NCBI RefSeq assembly: GCF_002900365.1 | Contig: NZ_CP025979.1 | Span: forward strand, 2,356,001-2,420,000 | Length of the DNA stretch: 64,000 nt | Reading direction: 5' to 3' | Source: Escherichia marmotae | GTDB lineage: Bacteria > Pseudomonadota > Gammaproteobacteria > Enterobacterales > Enterobacteriaceae | Part shown: piece by piece, positions 8,989 to 17,282 of the stretch | Numbering within the stretch: the first letter of the stretch is position 1 | How the letters are laid out: every line of letters begins with the position of its first letter | Notes under the pieces: generated by a model | Database searches by the model: none | What the model was told of the DNA's origin: nothing | Seen by the model: the letters and a program-made list of their open reading frames with translations, nothing else | Program-made: the position numbers and the translations under genes

Positions 8989-9464
8989 CAGTGGCATATA
9001 TTGCCATAGGCAGCAATCTGGCCTCTCCGCTGGAGCAGGTCAATGCTGCCGTGAAAGCACTCGGTGAAATTCCTGAAAGCCGCATTCTTGCCGTTTCTTC
9101 GTTTTACCGTACCCCTCCGCTGGGGCCACAAGATCAGCCGGATTACTTAAACGCCGCCGTGGCGCTGGAAACAACTCTCGCACCTGAAGAGTTACTCAAT
9201 CACACACAGCGTATTGAATTGCAGCAAGGTCGCGTTCGTAAGGCCGAACGCTGGGGGCCGCGCACGTTAGATCTCGACATCATGCTGTTTGGTGATGCGG
9301 TGATTAACACTGAACGCCTCACTGTTCCGCACTATGATATGAAGAATCGTGGTTTTATGCTCTGGCCGCTGTTTGAGATTGCGCCAGGTCTCGTATTCCC
9401 GGATAACCACACGCTTGCCCGGTTACTGACTGATGCACAATTTCCGCGCCCTTCTCTTTGGTAA
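8985..9464 (+). CDS. folK: 6-hydroxymethyl-7,8-dihydropterin pyrophosphokinase with unusual C-terminus
   Basis: Transfers pyrophosphate from ATP to 6-hydroxymethyl-dihydropterin in folate synthesis. The 159 residues cover the whole family: IAIGSNL near the N-terminus, the FYRTPPLG loop, and RWGPRTLDLDIMLFG, which holds the magnesium-binding aspartates. Residues 1-140 agree with K-12 at nearly every position, but residues 141-159 (NHTLARLLTDAQFPRPSLW) differ at most positions from the K-12 end I remember (GEMLRQILHTRAFDKLNKW). The length is unchanged. The changed segment starts near base 9405 and is next to the diverged fimbrial block, so a recombination join inside folK is likely. Translation is coupled to pcnB by an ATGA overlap. 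Confidence 0.96.
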   Translation: MTVAYIAIGSNLASPLEQVNAAVKALGEIPESRILAVSSFYRTPPLGPQDQPDYLNAAVALETTLAPEELLNHTQRIELQQGRVRKAERWGPRTLDLDIMLFGDAVINTERLTVPHYDMKNRGFMLWPLFEIAPGLVFPDNHTLARLLTDAQFPRPSLW

Positions 9465-9928
9465 TACGTGTTCTCCTGTATTAATTAGCCCTGCTTTCGC
9501 GTAATACAAAAAATACGCACAAAAAAATAATTAAAACATCCTCTAATTTAATATTATTTCCCCCGTTCGCTTTGACATCAAACTTTAATCAATTACACAT
9601 GATTTTATCTTAAATGTAATTTAATTTATTCTAACAATGATAAATATTGACTTTTAAAACAATTTAGAGCCATTTAAATGAAATAGAAAGGATATATATA
9701 TCTTTCATCCACTTACCCTGCCAGATTTGCCGCCAAACAATTCATCACAGAAATAAAAAGCCACACATAATATTCATTATAAAAATAATATTTAATATAG
9801 AAATGCAAATAGCCTATTAATATAAAAACAATATTTTACAAAAAAACACACTACTATTATATTGCCCATCCCGTAATTAACTTTACGTATCATTTTTTAA
9901 CTCATTTAATATTTTATGGAGAATTATA
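9465..9928. promoter_or_regulatory. AT-rich upstream region of the fimbrial operon
   Basis: 464 bp with no credible ORF on either strand. It is much richer in A and T than the flanking genes, with many A and T tracts, typical of horizontally acquired surface-structure operons silenced by H-NS. The yadN promoter must lie here, but I cannot place one reliably. I see no invertible element with long inverted repeats. Confidence 0.6.
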
Positions 9929-10498
9929 ATGAACAAGAAGCTTCTGGCGGTTGTTCTGGCAGCGTCCTGTTTTTCTGCTGGTAATGCAATGGCTGTGGAT
10001 GGTGGTGAAATCAATATCAACGGTCTGGTTTCTGATGAAACCTGCCCGGCAACCGTTAACGGTGGCAGCAACGACGTTAACATCACCCTGAAAACCGCGA
10101 AACCAAGTGATATTGCAGCGCTGAATGACAAAGCGCTGGGTGCATACCCGGCAGCAATCAGCATCTCAGTAAACTGCTCCAATGCAGCCGCAAATAAAAC
10201 GGCAACAATGAGCTTTACCTCTACTTTCCACAGCTCCACCCAGGGTACTCTGGAAAATGACAACTCCATCAGCGGCCCGGCTAAAGGTGTCAACATCGCA
10301 CTTCACGATGTCTCCGCCCCCACCCCGGCACTGGTTAAAGTAAACGATCCTTCAAGCAAAATTTCTTCTCCTATCGATTCAACCAGCCATATCGCCACCT
10401 TCAGCTATATGGCGTCCTATGTGAAATCTTCTTCAACCGCAACCGTCACCAGCGGCCCGGTGAAAACCAACGCAACCTATACCCTGACTTATCAGTAA
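9929..10498 (+). CDS. yadN: Major fimbrial subunit, YadN type
   Basis: 189-residue pilin with a Sec signal peptide (MNKKLLAVVLAASCFSAGNAMA, cleavage about residue 22). The mature chain has the Cys pair of chaperone-usher pilins (ETCPATV and VNCSN) and the C-terminal donor-strand motif ending TYTLTYQ. Its position first in the operon, before chaperone and usher, marks it as the shaft subunit. It differs strongly from K-12 YadN as remembered, which is 194 residues with only the framework conserved; this is the usual pattern for a surface-exposed, diversifying pilin. GGAG precedes the ATG. A perfect hairpin follows the gene. Confidence 0.9.
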   Translation: MNKKLLAVVLAASCFSAGNAMAVDGGEININGLVSDETCPATVNGGSNDVNITLKTAKPSDIAALNDKALGAYPAAISISVNCSNAAANKTATMSFTSTFHSSTQGTLENDNSISGPAKGVNIALHDVSAPTPALVKVNDPSSKISSPIDSTSHIATFSYMASYVKSSSTATVTSGPVKTNATYTLTYQ

Positions 10499-10523
10499 TA
10501 GCGTTACCGTTGTAAAAATCACA

Positions 10524-10544
10524 AGGGGATGTGTTACATCCCCT
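10524..10544 (+). terminator. Intercistronic hairpin between yadN and ecpD
   Basis: A perfect 9-bp stem, AGGGGATGT (10524-10532) with ACATCCCCT (10536-10544), closes a 3-base loop. There is no strong T-run after it. In other chaperone-usher operons such hairpins protect the pilin mRNA 3' end or reduce read-through, giving excess major subunit over chaperone and usher; that role is inferred here. Confidence 0.75.
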
Positions 10545-10580
10545 GTTTCAGGATTTAGAGATGTTTCAGGGAGAGATAAC

Positions 10581-11312
10581 ATGTTGAATTATAACAAGAC
10601 TATCGCTGCTATCGTTGTCGGTGCAACGCTTACGGCATTCAGCCCCATAACCCAGGCCGATATCGTTATCAACGGTACGCGCATCATCTATAAAGAAAGC
10701 GACAAAAAGATCACTGCTCGCCTGGAAAATAAAGGCTCTCGCCCATTGCTGGTGCAGTCCTGGCTTGATACCGGTGATGACAATGTAGACCCGGCTTTGA
10801 TCAAAGTCCCGTTTAACGCGACCCCACCGGTCTCACGCATAGACCCGAAAAAAGGCCAAACCGTTACCATCACCTATACCGGTACGCAGGCATTACCGAA
10901 AGACAGGGAAAGTGTGTACTGGTTTAACGTGCTGGAAGTTCCACCCAAAATGCAGGCAAAAGAAGCTGAAAATAAAAATGTCCTGCAACTGGCTTTCCGT
11001 ACCCGTATCAAACTGTTCTATCGCCCTGATGGATTAGCCGGTGAGCATTTCAAAGCGCCAGAGCAATTAACCTGGCGCTGGAATGGAAATAAAATAAAAG
11101 TAACGAACCCAACGCCTTATTATGTTTCCTTCTCGTCTGTCGAAGTGCAGTCGGGAAATAAAAAATATATCGTAGACGCCACAATGGTTGCACCAAAAAG
11201 CGATGCCGAATTTACAGTACAGGGTCTGAATACCTCCCCTGGCGGCGCTAAATTACACTATTCAGCTATTAGTGATTACGGCAGTGAAATAAAAGGCGAA
11301 GCAAATATGTAA
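10581..11312 (+). CDS. ecpD: Periplasmic fimbrial chaperone, EcpD/YadV type
   Basis: 243-residue chaperone of the PapD family with two immunoglobulin-like domains. It completes the fold of pilins in the periplasm by donor-strand complementation and delivers them to the usher. The signal peptide ends near residue 26 (ITQA). Family features: the conserved Arg and Lys of the subunit-binding cleft (GTRIIY; FRTRIKLFYRP), the alternating hydrophobic G1 strand, and ESVYWFNVLEVPP, the PapD-family signature. GGGAGAG precedes the ATG. It is clearly related to K-12 EcpD but with many changes. htrE follows after 86 bp. Confidence 0.94.
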   Translation: MLNYNKTIAAIVVGATLTAFSPITQADIVINGTRIIYKESDKKITARLENKGSRPLLVQSWLDTGDDNVDPALIKVPFNATPPVSRIDPKKGQTVTITYTGTQALPKDRESVYWFNVLEVPPKMQAKEAENKNVLQLAFRTRIKLFYRPDGLAGEHFKAPEQLTWRWNGNKIKVTNPTPYYVSFSSVEVQSGNKKYIVDATMVAPKSDAEFTVQGLNTSPGGAKLHYSAISDYGSEIKGEANM

Positions 11313-11398
11313 TCTCACGAATTACATTATCGCCAGGGTAAATATCTTGAATTAATTATTGACTGAATGATTACAGCGTCGAGCATAAGAAAAAACAG

Positions 11399-13990
11399 AT
11401 GACTCATTGTAAACTGACACGGATTGCCGTTATTTTTGCCTGCATTTATGGCCATGCTGCCAATGCGGCAGAAAGTATTGAATACGATCCCAGCTTCCTG
11501 ATGGGGAGTTCTGCCCAGGGGATTGACCTGTCGCGTTATTCCGACGGTAACCCTGCTATGCCCGGCAGCTATGACGTAAAAGTCTACGTCAATGAAAGTG
11601 CCGCAACGAGCATGACCGTAGAACTTATTGATACCGGCAAGAAAAGTGCCGACGCCTGTATTTCTCGTAAAATGCTCAATCAGTTGCATATTAAACAGCC
11701 GGATCTCAAAGACGGAGAGGCTGTATTACGCAAAGGCGAAGCGGAAGCTGATGATTGTCTCGATCTGGCGCGGGCGATCCCACAGTCAGAAGTCTATTTC
11801 GATACTAACGATCAGAAGTTGGATATCACGGTTCCGCAGATCTGGATCCTCAGTAATTATCAGGGATATATCGACCCGTCATTATGGGAAGACGGCATCA
11901 GTGCCGCCATGTTGTCCTACCGTATGAACGGCTGGCGCAACACGCGCCGGGGTGATGAAACTCAGTCGTTCTATACTGCGCTCAACGCAGGGCTTAACCT
12001 CGGGAACTGGCATTTCAGAAGCAACGGTAACTATAGCTGGCAGCAGGATGTTGGCGGTAATTTTGATATCCAGAACAGCTATATGCAGCGCGAGCTGCCA
12101 TTTATTCGTTCTCAACTTGTGGTCGGGGAGACCTACACCACCGGGGAAACCTTCGACTCTGTCGGCATTAAAGGCGCACGCCTGTACAGCGACGACCGCA
12201 TGTTACCGCCTTCCATGACCAGTTTTGCCCCGGTGATCCGCGGCGTGGCAAACAGTAACGCCAAAGTCACCATCACCCAGGGCGGCTATAAAATTTACGA
12301 AGGAACCGTACCGCCTGGCGAATTCGCCATTGATGACATCATGCCTTCTGGCTACGGCAATGATCTGGTGGTCACCATTGAAGAAGCCGACGGTTCACGG
12401 CGGACATTCTCACAACCGTTCTCCTCGGTTATGCAGATGCTGCGTCCGGGCGTCGGGCGTTGGGATCTCAGCGGCGGGCAAATCGTTCGCGACGATTTGC
12501 GCGAAGACTATAACTTGCTGCAAGGGTCATTCTACTACGGTATCAACAACACCTTCACCGGCTATACGGGTATCCAGTTCACCGATGCTGACTTTATGGC
12601 CGTGCTGCTGGGGCTGGGCGTAAACACCAGCATCGGCGCAGTATCGCTGGACGTCACTCAGTCGAAGGCGAATATCTACAACGATCAAACCTACACCGGG
12701 CAAAGCTATCGTATTTCGTGGAACAAAATGTTCAGTGCCACCAATACCTCACTAAACCTGGCCGCCTATCGCTATTCCACCAGTAATTACCTGGGGCTGA
12801 ACGATGCCCTGACGTTACAGGATGATGCCAGACACAGCTCACCAGACGAGCAACGCACAATGGGGAATTATCAGCGTACCCGCAATCAGTTCACTATCAG
12901 TCTCAACCAGCCGCTGATGTTCGAGGAGGTCGATTATGGCTCGTTTTATCTTAATGGTAGTTGGACGGATTACTGGAGCGGAAGCCATAGCCAGAGCACG
13001 TACTCCATGGGCTACAGCAAAGGGACAAGTTGGGGAACCTGGAGTGCCACAGTACAACGCACCTGGAATGAAGACGGCGATCAGGATGACAGTTTCTATC
13101 TGAGTTTCAGCATTCCGCTGGAAAAATTACTGGGCGGTAAACATCGCGACAGCGGCTTCCAGTATCTCGACAGCCGTATGAGCACTGACTTTAACGGCAG
13201 CCATCGTTTGAGCGCCAGCGCCAACGGCAGCAGCGGCGATGGAAAATATAACTACAGCGTGAATACCAATTACTCCACCAATAAGCAGAGTTCCAATCTG
13301 GCAGATATTGGCGGTTATCTCAGCTATGAATCGCAATGGGGTACATGGTCTGGCTCAGCATCGGCTGACACTGACCACAGCCGTCAGCTCTCTCTCAGCA
13401 CCGATGGCGGCTTTGTCCTGCACGGTGGCGGGCTGACGTATACCAATCACAGCTTTAGCGATACCGATACGCTTGTCCTGGTGAAAGCCCCTGGAGCGCA
13501 TGGCGCACGAATCAACTACAGCAGTAACACCATTGACCGTTGGGGTTATGGCGTCGCCACGTCCGCCTCTCCGTATCGGGAAAACAACATCACGCTCGAT
13601 ATTCAGGAGCTGGAAAACGACGTAGAGCTTAAGAGCACCAGTTCACAAACGGTTCCGCGCTACGGGGCAATTACCATGACCAGTTTCGAAACCGATCAGG
13701 GCCGCTCAGCGATGATCTCGATGCGTCGTAGCGATGGCGAACCTCTGCCATTTGCCGCCAATATCACCAATGAGCAAGGGCAGTCTCTGGGCTACATCGG
13801 CCAGAACAACCAGGCCTTTGTACGCGGTATCGAAGATAACGGCGTGTTGCGGGTGAACTGGTCCGATAAGGACAACGTTTCACAGTACTGCATCGCGCGC
13901 TATCAGGTTCCGGCATCCGCTGCTGACCAGCGCGGCAACCAGACCCTGTCACTGGATAACGTACTCTGTACGGTATCTGCAACTCACTAA
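11399..13990 (+). CDS. htrE: Outer-membrane fimbrial usher, HtrE type
   Basis: 863-residue usher that forms the 24-stranded beta-barrel pore and assembles pilins on the cell surface. The signal peptide ends near residue 23 (GHAANA). In order: periplasmic N-terminal domain (FLMGSSAQGIDLSRYSDGNPAMPGSYDVKVYVN, of which the first part is the chaperone-binding segment), the barrel with the plug domain (about residues 255-340, including YEGTVPPGEFAIDDI), and two C-terminal domains. Length equals K-12 HtrE within two residues, with roughly 60 percent identity by eye. The ribosome-binding site is weak (AAGAAAAAACAG). The last Cys pair (QYCIAR, NVLCTV) is the usual usher C-terminal disulfide. Confidence 0.95.
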   Translation: MTHCKLTRIAVIFACIYGHAANAAESIEYDPSFLMGSSAQGIDLSRYSDGNPAMPGSYDVKVYVNESAATSMTVELIDTGKKSADACISRKMLNQLHIKQPDLKDGEAVLRKGEAEADDCLDLARAIPQSEVYFDTNDQKLDITVPQIWILSNYQGYIDPSLWEDGISAAMLSYRMNGWRNTRRGDETQSFYTALNAGLNLGNWHFRSNGNYSWQQDVGGNFDIQNSYMQRELPFIRSQLVVGETYTTGETFDSVGIKGARLYSDDRMLPPSMTSFAPVIRGVANSNAKVTITQGGYKIYEGTVPPGEFAIDDIMPSGYGNDLVVTIEEADGSRRTFSQPFSSVMQMLRPGVGRWDLSGGQIVRDDLREDYNLLQGSFYYGINNTFTGYTGIQFTDADFMAVLLGLGVNTSIGAVSLDVTQSKANIYNDQTYTGQSYRISWNKMFSATNTSLNLAAYRYSTSNYLGLNDALTLQDDARHSSPDEQRTMGNYQRTRNQFTISLNQPLMFEEVDYGSFYLNGSWTDYWSGSHSQSTYSMGYSKGTSWGTWSATVQRTWNEDGDQDDSFYLSFSIPLEKLLGGKHRDSGFQYLDSRMSTDFNGSHRLSASANGSSGDGKYNYSVNTNYSTNKQSSNLADIGGYLSYESQWGTWSGSASADTDHSRQLSLSTDGGFVLHGGGLTYTNHSFSDTDTLVLVKAPGAHGARINYSSNTIDRWGYGVATSASPYRENNITLDIQELENDVELKSTSSQTVPRYGAITMTSFETDQGRSAMISMRRSDGEPLPFAANITNEQGQSLGYIGQNNQAFVRGIEDNGVLRVNWSDKDNVSQYCIARYQVPASAADQRGNQTLSLDNVLCTVSATH

Positions 13991-14013
13991 AATCCGCGAG
14001 ATATGGATAACCT

Positions 14014-14574
14014 ATGACACGGAAAAATATTCCTCTGGCACTTGCCGTGCTGACGCTCTCAGCCTCGGCACTGGCCGTTGATGTCGACGTTAAATTCAGG
14101 GCCGATATTATACAGCCGACCTGTGATATCAAACTGGAAGGAACCGGTACGTCTAAAACCGGCACTGACGCCTATAAGCTGGTCATTCCTGATATCAGGC
14201 TCGACCAGTTACGCGCGAAAAGTGCCGAAACGGTAGGCGAATTTACCTTAAAAACGGAAAACTGTACGGGCAGCCCAAGCAAAATCGTTTCTACCATCAT
14301 GGCAGAGAAAAAAACCAGTGCAAGCGTGAATCTGGCGATTCCCCCCGCAACGGGAGCCGGGTTAACGAACAATATCGGTGTCGGTTTCCGTCGGGCCAGT
14401 ACGTCAACTGACACATTTTTTAAAGTCCAGAACGATGAAAAAATCACGTGGACTGCCAATGAAATCACCAAGGACGGGTTAAAACTGGCTGCCGTAATGC
14501 GAGAAACCCAGGCTGATAAGGGCACAATCGGTGATTTCAGCGCCAAAGTCACGTTTAACTTCACCTATGAATAA
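14014..14574 (+). CDS. yadM: Minor fimbrial subunit, YadM position
   Basis: 186-residue pilin-like protein. The signal peptide ends near residue 21 (SASALA). The mature protein has the paired cysteines (PTCDIKL and ENCTGS) and a C-terminal beta-zipper ending KVTFNFTYE. It sits 23 bp after the usher gene and 12 bp before the next pilin gene, in the position of yadM of K-12. A minor or adaptor subunit near the tip is likely; the exact place in the fibre cannot be read from sequence. A run of six C at 14341-14346 is an intact in-frame Pro-Pro pair here. Confidence 0.85.
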   Translation: MTRKNIPLALAVLTLSASALAVDVDVKFRADIIQPTCDIKLEGTGTSKTGTDAYKLVIPDIRLDQLRAKSAETVGEFTLKTENCTGSPSKIVSTIMAEKKTSASVNLAIPPATGAGLTNNIGVGFRRASTSTDTFFKVQNDEKITWTANEITKDGLKLAAVMRETQADKGTIGDFSAKVTFNFTYE

Positions 14575-14586
14575 CGGGGTAGCACA

Positions 14587-15156
14587 ATGAAAAAAACAAC
14601 TTTAGCCTGCTACGTCGTCAGCGCCATGGCATGCTTCAGCATTGGGATGAATACCGCCAATGCCACCACGGATTCCCTGGATCTTACCGTCGTGACAAAA
14701 ATCACAGCGGGAACCTGTAGCGCCGAACTACAGGAAAACTCAAAGACAGTTACCGACATTGATTTTCAGGATGTTTTCATCCCGGAAGTGATCAGCGGAA
14801 ACAAAGCAAAATCATTCAATCTGATACTCAACAACTGCGCAGCAACGTCCAAAGCTGAGTTCACATTGAAACCGGCCAGTGGTTCAACCTGTGACGGGGG
14901 AGAAGCATTTGCCAACTCCTCCGTTGCAACCCCGAAAGCAGCAGCGGTCGCCGTTGAAGTCTGGGGGTCAGCCAATGCTGGAAGCGGCACACAACTGAAG
15001 TGTAAAACCGCCAACGCGTTCCCGGTCACAATAGTCGGCAATAGCGTGACCGTGCCGCTCAGCGCACGTCTGGTTCTCGAAAGCGGTAAGGCTAACGCGG
15101 ACATCACTGCCGGTGAGTTTTCCAGCCAGGCAGTATTTGATATTACCTATAAGTGA
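14587..15156 (+). CDS. yadL: Minor fimbrial subunit, YadL position
   Basis: 189-residue pilin-like protein with a signal peptide ending near residue 26 (GMNTANA). It has the first conserved Cys in AGTCSAEL and its partner in NNCAATS, plus a second Cys pair (STCDGG, LKCKTA) not seen in the neighbouring pilins. The C-terminus QAVFDITYK is the donor-strand motif. Gene spacing of 12 bp after yadM suggests coupled translation. The symbol is by position in the operon and family, since sequence identity to K-12 was not computed. Confidence 0.85.
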   Translation: MKKTTLACYVVSAMACFSIGMNTANATTDSLDLTVVTKITAGTCSAELQENSKTVTDIDFQDVFIPEVISGNKAKSFNLILNNCAATSKAEFTLKPASGSTCDGGEAFANSSVATPKAAAVAVEVWGSANAGSGTQLKCKTANAFPVTIVGNSVTVPLSARLVLESGKANADITAGEFSSQAVFDITYK

Positions 15157-15187
15157 TTTACAGCGCAGCCTGTGTAAAAGGGACGTT

Positions 15188-15766
15188 ATGAAAAAGCACG
15201 GTTTATCTACCACTCTTATCATTGTTGCTGCGCTATTTAGTGCCAGTACATTGGCTGATGTGAGTGTCGACTTTAACGCAAAAGTGCTGAGCACCACCTG
15301 CACGGTATCCGTTAGCAACAGCGGGACGGTCGATTTAGGTACGGTGAGCCTGGGTTACTTCGCCAGAGGCATTACAGCGGAGCAATATTTTTCAGGGGGT
15401 CAGGAATTCTTTATCCATTTGTATAACTGTTCCGGGAGTGCCCCAACAGGGACTACAAATTTGCATCTGGATTTCAAACCTAAAAGCGGCGCTTTTGCAG
15501 CAGGCTCGCAACAAATTTTTCCGAATGAGGAAAGTAATGGTGCCAAAAATGTTGGCGTGGTGATTTTCTCAACGCACGATCGCAGCAATATGTTTAACGT
15601 CTGGTCTCCAGCGGGTATTTCACGGTCGACATACACGGTGAATGCACAGGGTCTGAATAATTCGACCTGGGCTTTTTATACCCGAATGCAAAAAATTGAT
15701 GATATTGCCTCTGTCACTGCCGGGAAAGTGGCAACCAGTGTACTGGTAGATACTTGGTACGATTAA
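15188..15766 (+). CDS. yadK: Minor fimbrial subunit, YadK position
   Basis: 192-residue pilin-like protein. I start at ATG 15188, preceded by GGGACG, because the signal peptide (MKKHGLSTTLIIVAALFSAS, cleavage near residue 23) then begins properly; upstream in-frame codons would overlap yadL. The Cys pair is in TTCTVSV and YNCSGS. The end, VLVDTWYD, fits a pilin C-strand in shape but is less canonical than in its neighbours. It lies directly before two adhesin-like genes and so may be the adaptor that joins an adhesin to the fibre; that is inference. Confidence 0.83.
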   Translation: MKKHGLSTTLIIVAALFSASTLADVSVDFNAKVLSTTCTVSVSNSGTVDLGTVSLGYFARGITAEQYFSGGQEFFIHLYNCSGSAPTGTTNLHLDFKPKSGAFAAGSQQIFPNEESNGAKNVGVVIFSTHDRSNMFNVWSPAGISRSTYTVNAQGLNNSTWAFYTRMQKIDDIASVTAGKVATSVLVDTWYD

Positions 15767-15799
15767 TTCAATGGAATGAAAGATAAAGAGTGGATTCAG

Positions 15800-17068
15800 A
15801 TGATCATTAACAAACTGAGTAAAACAGTAATTAGCCTGGTATTATTGATCAGCACAGGCACTGTATTTTCAACATGGGCGGGAACACGTATTAGCTACGG
15901 CGAACCAAATGATGATGGTAATGTTATAATCAATATTTTTCCGAATGGAACACAACCCGCTTCTGCTGGGCAGCCCGCACCAGGATTGATTAAGCCGTTA
16001 GGCGTATCCATGATATCGAACTCCACATCCAATATGATTTACTGTTATTTTGGCGACGCGTCCAGCGGAGATCAATCCAATTCGGAGATTTACCATAACC
16101 TGATTAACTCAGGCAAACAGTATGATGGCAAGCCCTTATTTAATACAACGATACAAGGCGTCTATGTGTCGGTCGAAATCCTTAATTTCAGTAGCCCTGG
16201 CATTACATTTGGCATAGGAGCGGAACACAGCCTCCTTGCTGATGGAACCCATAGAGATGAATTCTCGGGCCATGTTGTCGACCCATCACAATGTACAGGC
16301 TATCAACAACTCACTTTCCAGGTGAGAACCACCTATTACCTCGGCAGCGACTATCAGAGCCGTATATATACTGGTGGCGGCGCTTCTGGCGACTACGATT
16401 CATTTAAGGCGGAGATTGACAGTAACAGTACCCTTGATACCCGTGGTTTCGCTTCAACAAATTCCCCCGGTTTTAGCATCAGAAGCAGTACCCAGGGACA
16501 AGGGTATTATTTAGTGGTTGAGTTTAGAAACCTTGGTCTGATGATTACGGCCCCAACCTGTTATGCCGATGCCGTTGCAGGTACAAATGTTAAAGGCAAC
16601 ACCGTCGATTTTGGCAATGTTTTAACTTCGGATATTAGTAACGGGACCAGTAATTCCAAACGTCAGTTCCAGATAGCATTAAAAGACTGTGTGGGGATTG
16701 GAAGCATAATAACGAAACTATCCACCACAAAGACCGGGAACAGCGTCAGGCTATTGGGCAACCAACAGATAAACAATGCAGCCGGAGGAATTGGGGTAAA
16801 AATTACCGGCCTGAACGATGCCGTGACCGGTAAAGCGGAACAGCTTTATCCTAACAATCCATATTCCGTTTATACGGAATATGAGTCGGCGACAACCCCC
16901 GACGGTTGGATTGACATTAATGCCATTGATGTGACGCACCCTGGGGTCGAACATATCCTGGATTTCGAAGCGCAACTGGTTCCCGATTTCGTGCAGGATC
17001 AACCCACCCCGGTGATCACCGCAGGCGCATTTGAAGCCACGGGCACATTCTCCATGACTTATCCCTAA
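15800..17068 (+). CDS. Additional two-domain tip-adhesin-like fimbrial protein
   Basis: 422 residues from ATG 15800 (an in-frame ATG at 15776 would add eight residues and overlaps no strong ribosome-binding site). The signal peptide ends near residue 27 (VFSTWA). Residues 28 to about 250 form a receptor-binding type domain with IYCYFGDASSG and SGKQYDGKPLFNTTIQGVY. A pilin domain follows, starting at Cys254 (PTCYADAV) and ending GTFSMTYP. The pilin domain closely resembles that of the downstream YadC homologue. K-12, as I remember the operon, has only yadC here, so this is an extra copy. The region is more AT-rich than the usher gene. A two-domain adhesin is the best call; the ligand is unknown. 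Confidence 0.82.
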   Translation: MIINKLSKTVISLVLLISTGTVFSTWAGTRISYGEPNDDGNVIINIFPNGTQPASAGQPAPGLIKPLGVSMISNSTSNMIYCYFGDASSGDQSNSEIYHNLINSGKQYDGKPLFNTTIQGVYVSVEILNFSSPGITFGIGAEHSLLADGTHRDEFSGHVVDPSQCTGYQQLTFQVRTTYYLGSDYQSRIYTGGGASGDYDSFKAEIDSNSTLDTRGFASTNSPGFSIRSSTQGQGYYLVVEFRNLGLMITAPTCYADAVAGTNVKGNTVDFGNVLTSDISNGTSNSKRQFQIALKDCVGIGSIITKLSTTKTGNSVRLLGNQQINNAAGGIGVKITGLNDAVTGKAEQLYPNNPYSVYTEYESATTPDGWIDINAIDVTHPGVEHILDFEAQLVPDFVQDQPTPVITAGAFEATGTFSMTYP

Positions 17069-17075
17069 TATTACA

Positions 17076-17106
17076 TACTGCCAGGTGCTCACTGCGTCTG
17101 GCAGTA
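17076..17106 (+). terminator. Hairpin between the two adhesin genes
   Basis: TACTGCCAG (17076-17084) pairs with CTGGCAGTA (17098-17106) around a 13-base loop. The following bases are not T-rich, so it may be an RNA-processing or attenuation hairpin more than a strong terminator. It would set the expression of yadC apart from the rest of the operon. Confidence 0.55.
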
Positions 17107-17282
17107 AGCGGTTTGTGCCACAAAACTACACTGATAAATTAAAAAATCATAACTCTATATCATTTCTATTATATTAATAAATGATGTTAGCTACGCAAAA
17201 GGGAACCAGCATTATGCTGATTAAATCTTACTATCACTAAATATCAAATACTCATGCAATGAGTGTTTGCAATGGAGTGCGT

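Noticed and set aside
9465..9928. Invertible promoter switch upstream of yadN
   Set aside because: No pair of long inverted repeats and no recombinase gene nearby.
14341..14346. C6 run in yadM as a phase-variation tract
   Set aside because: The frame is intact and six bases is short for contingency switching.
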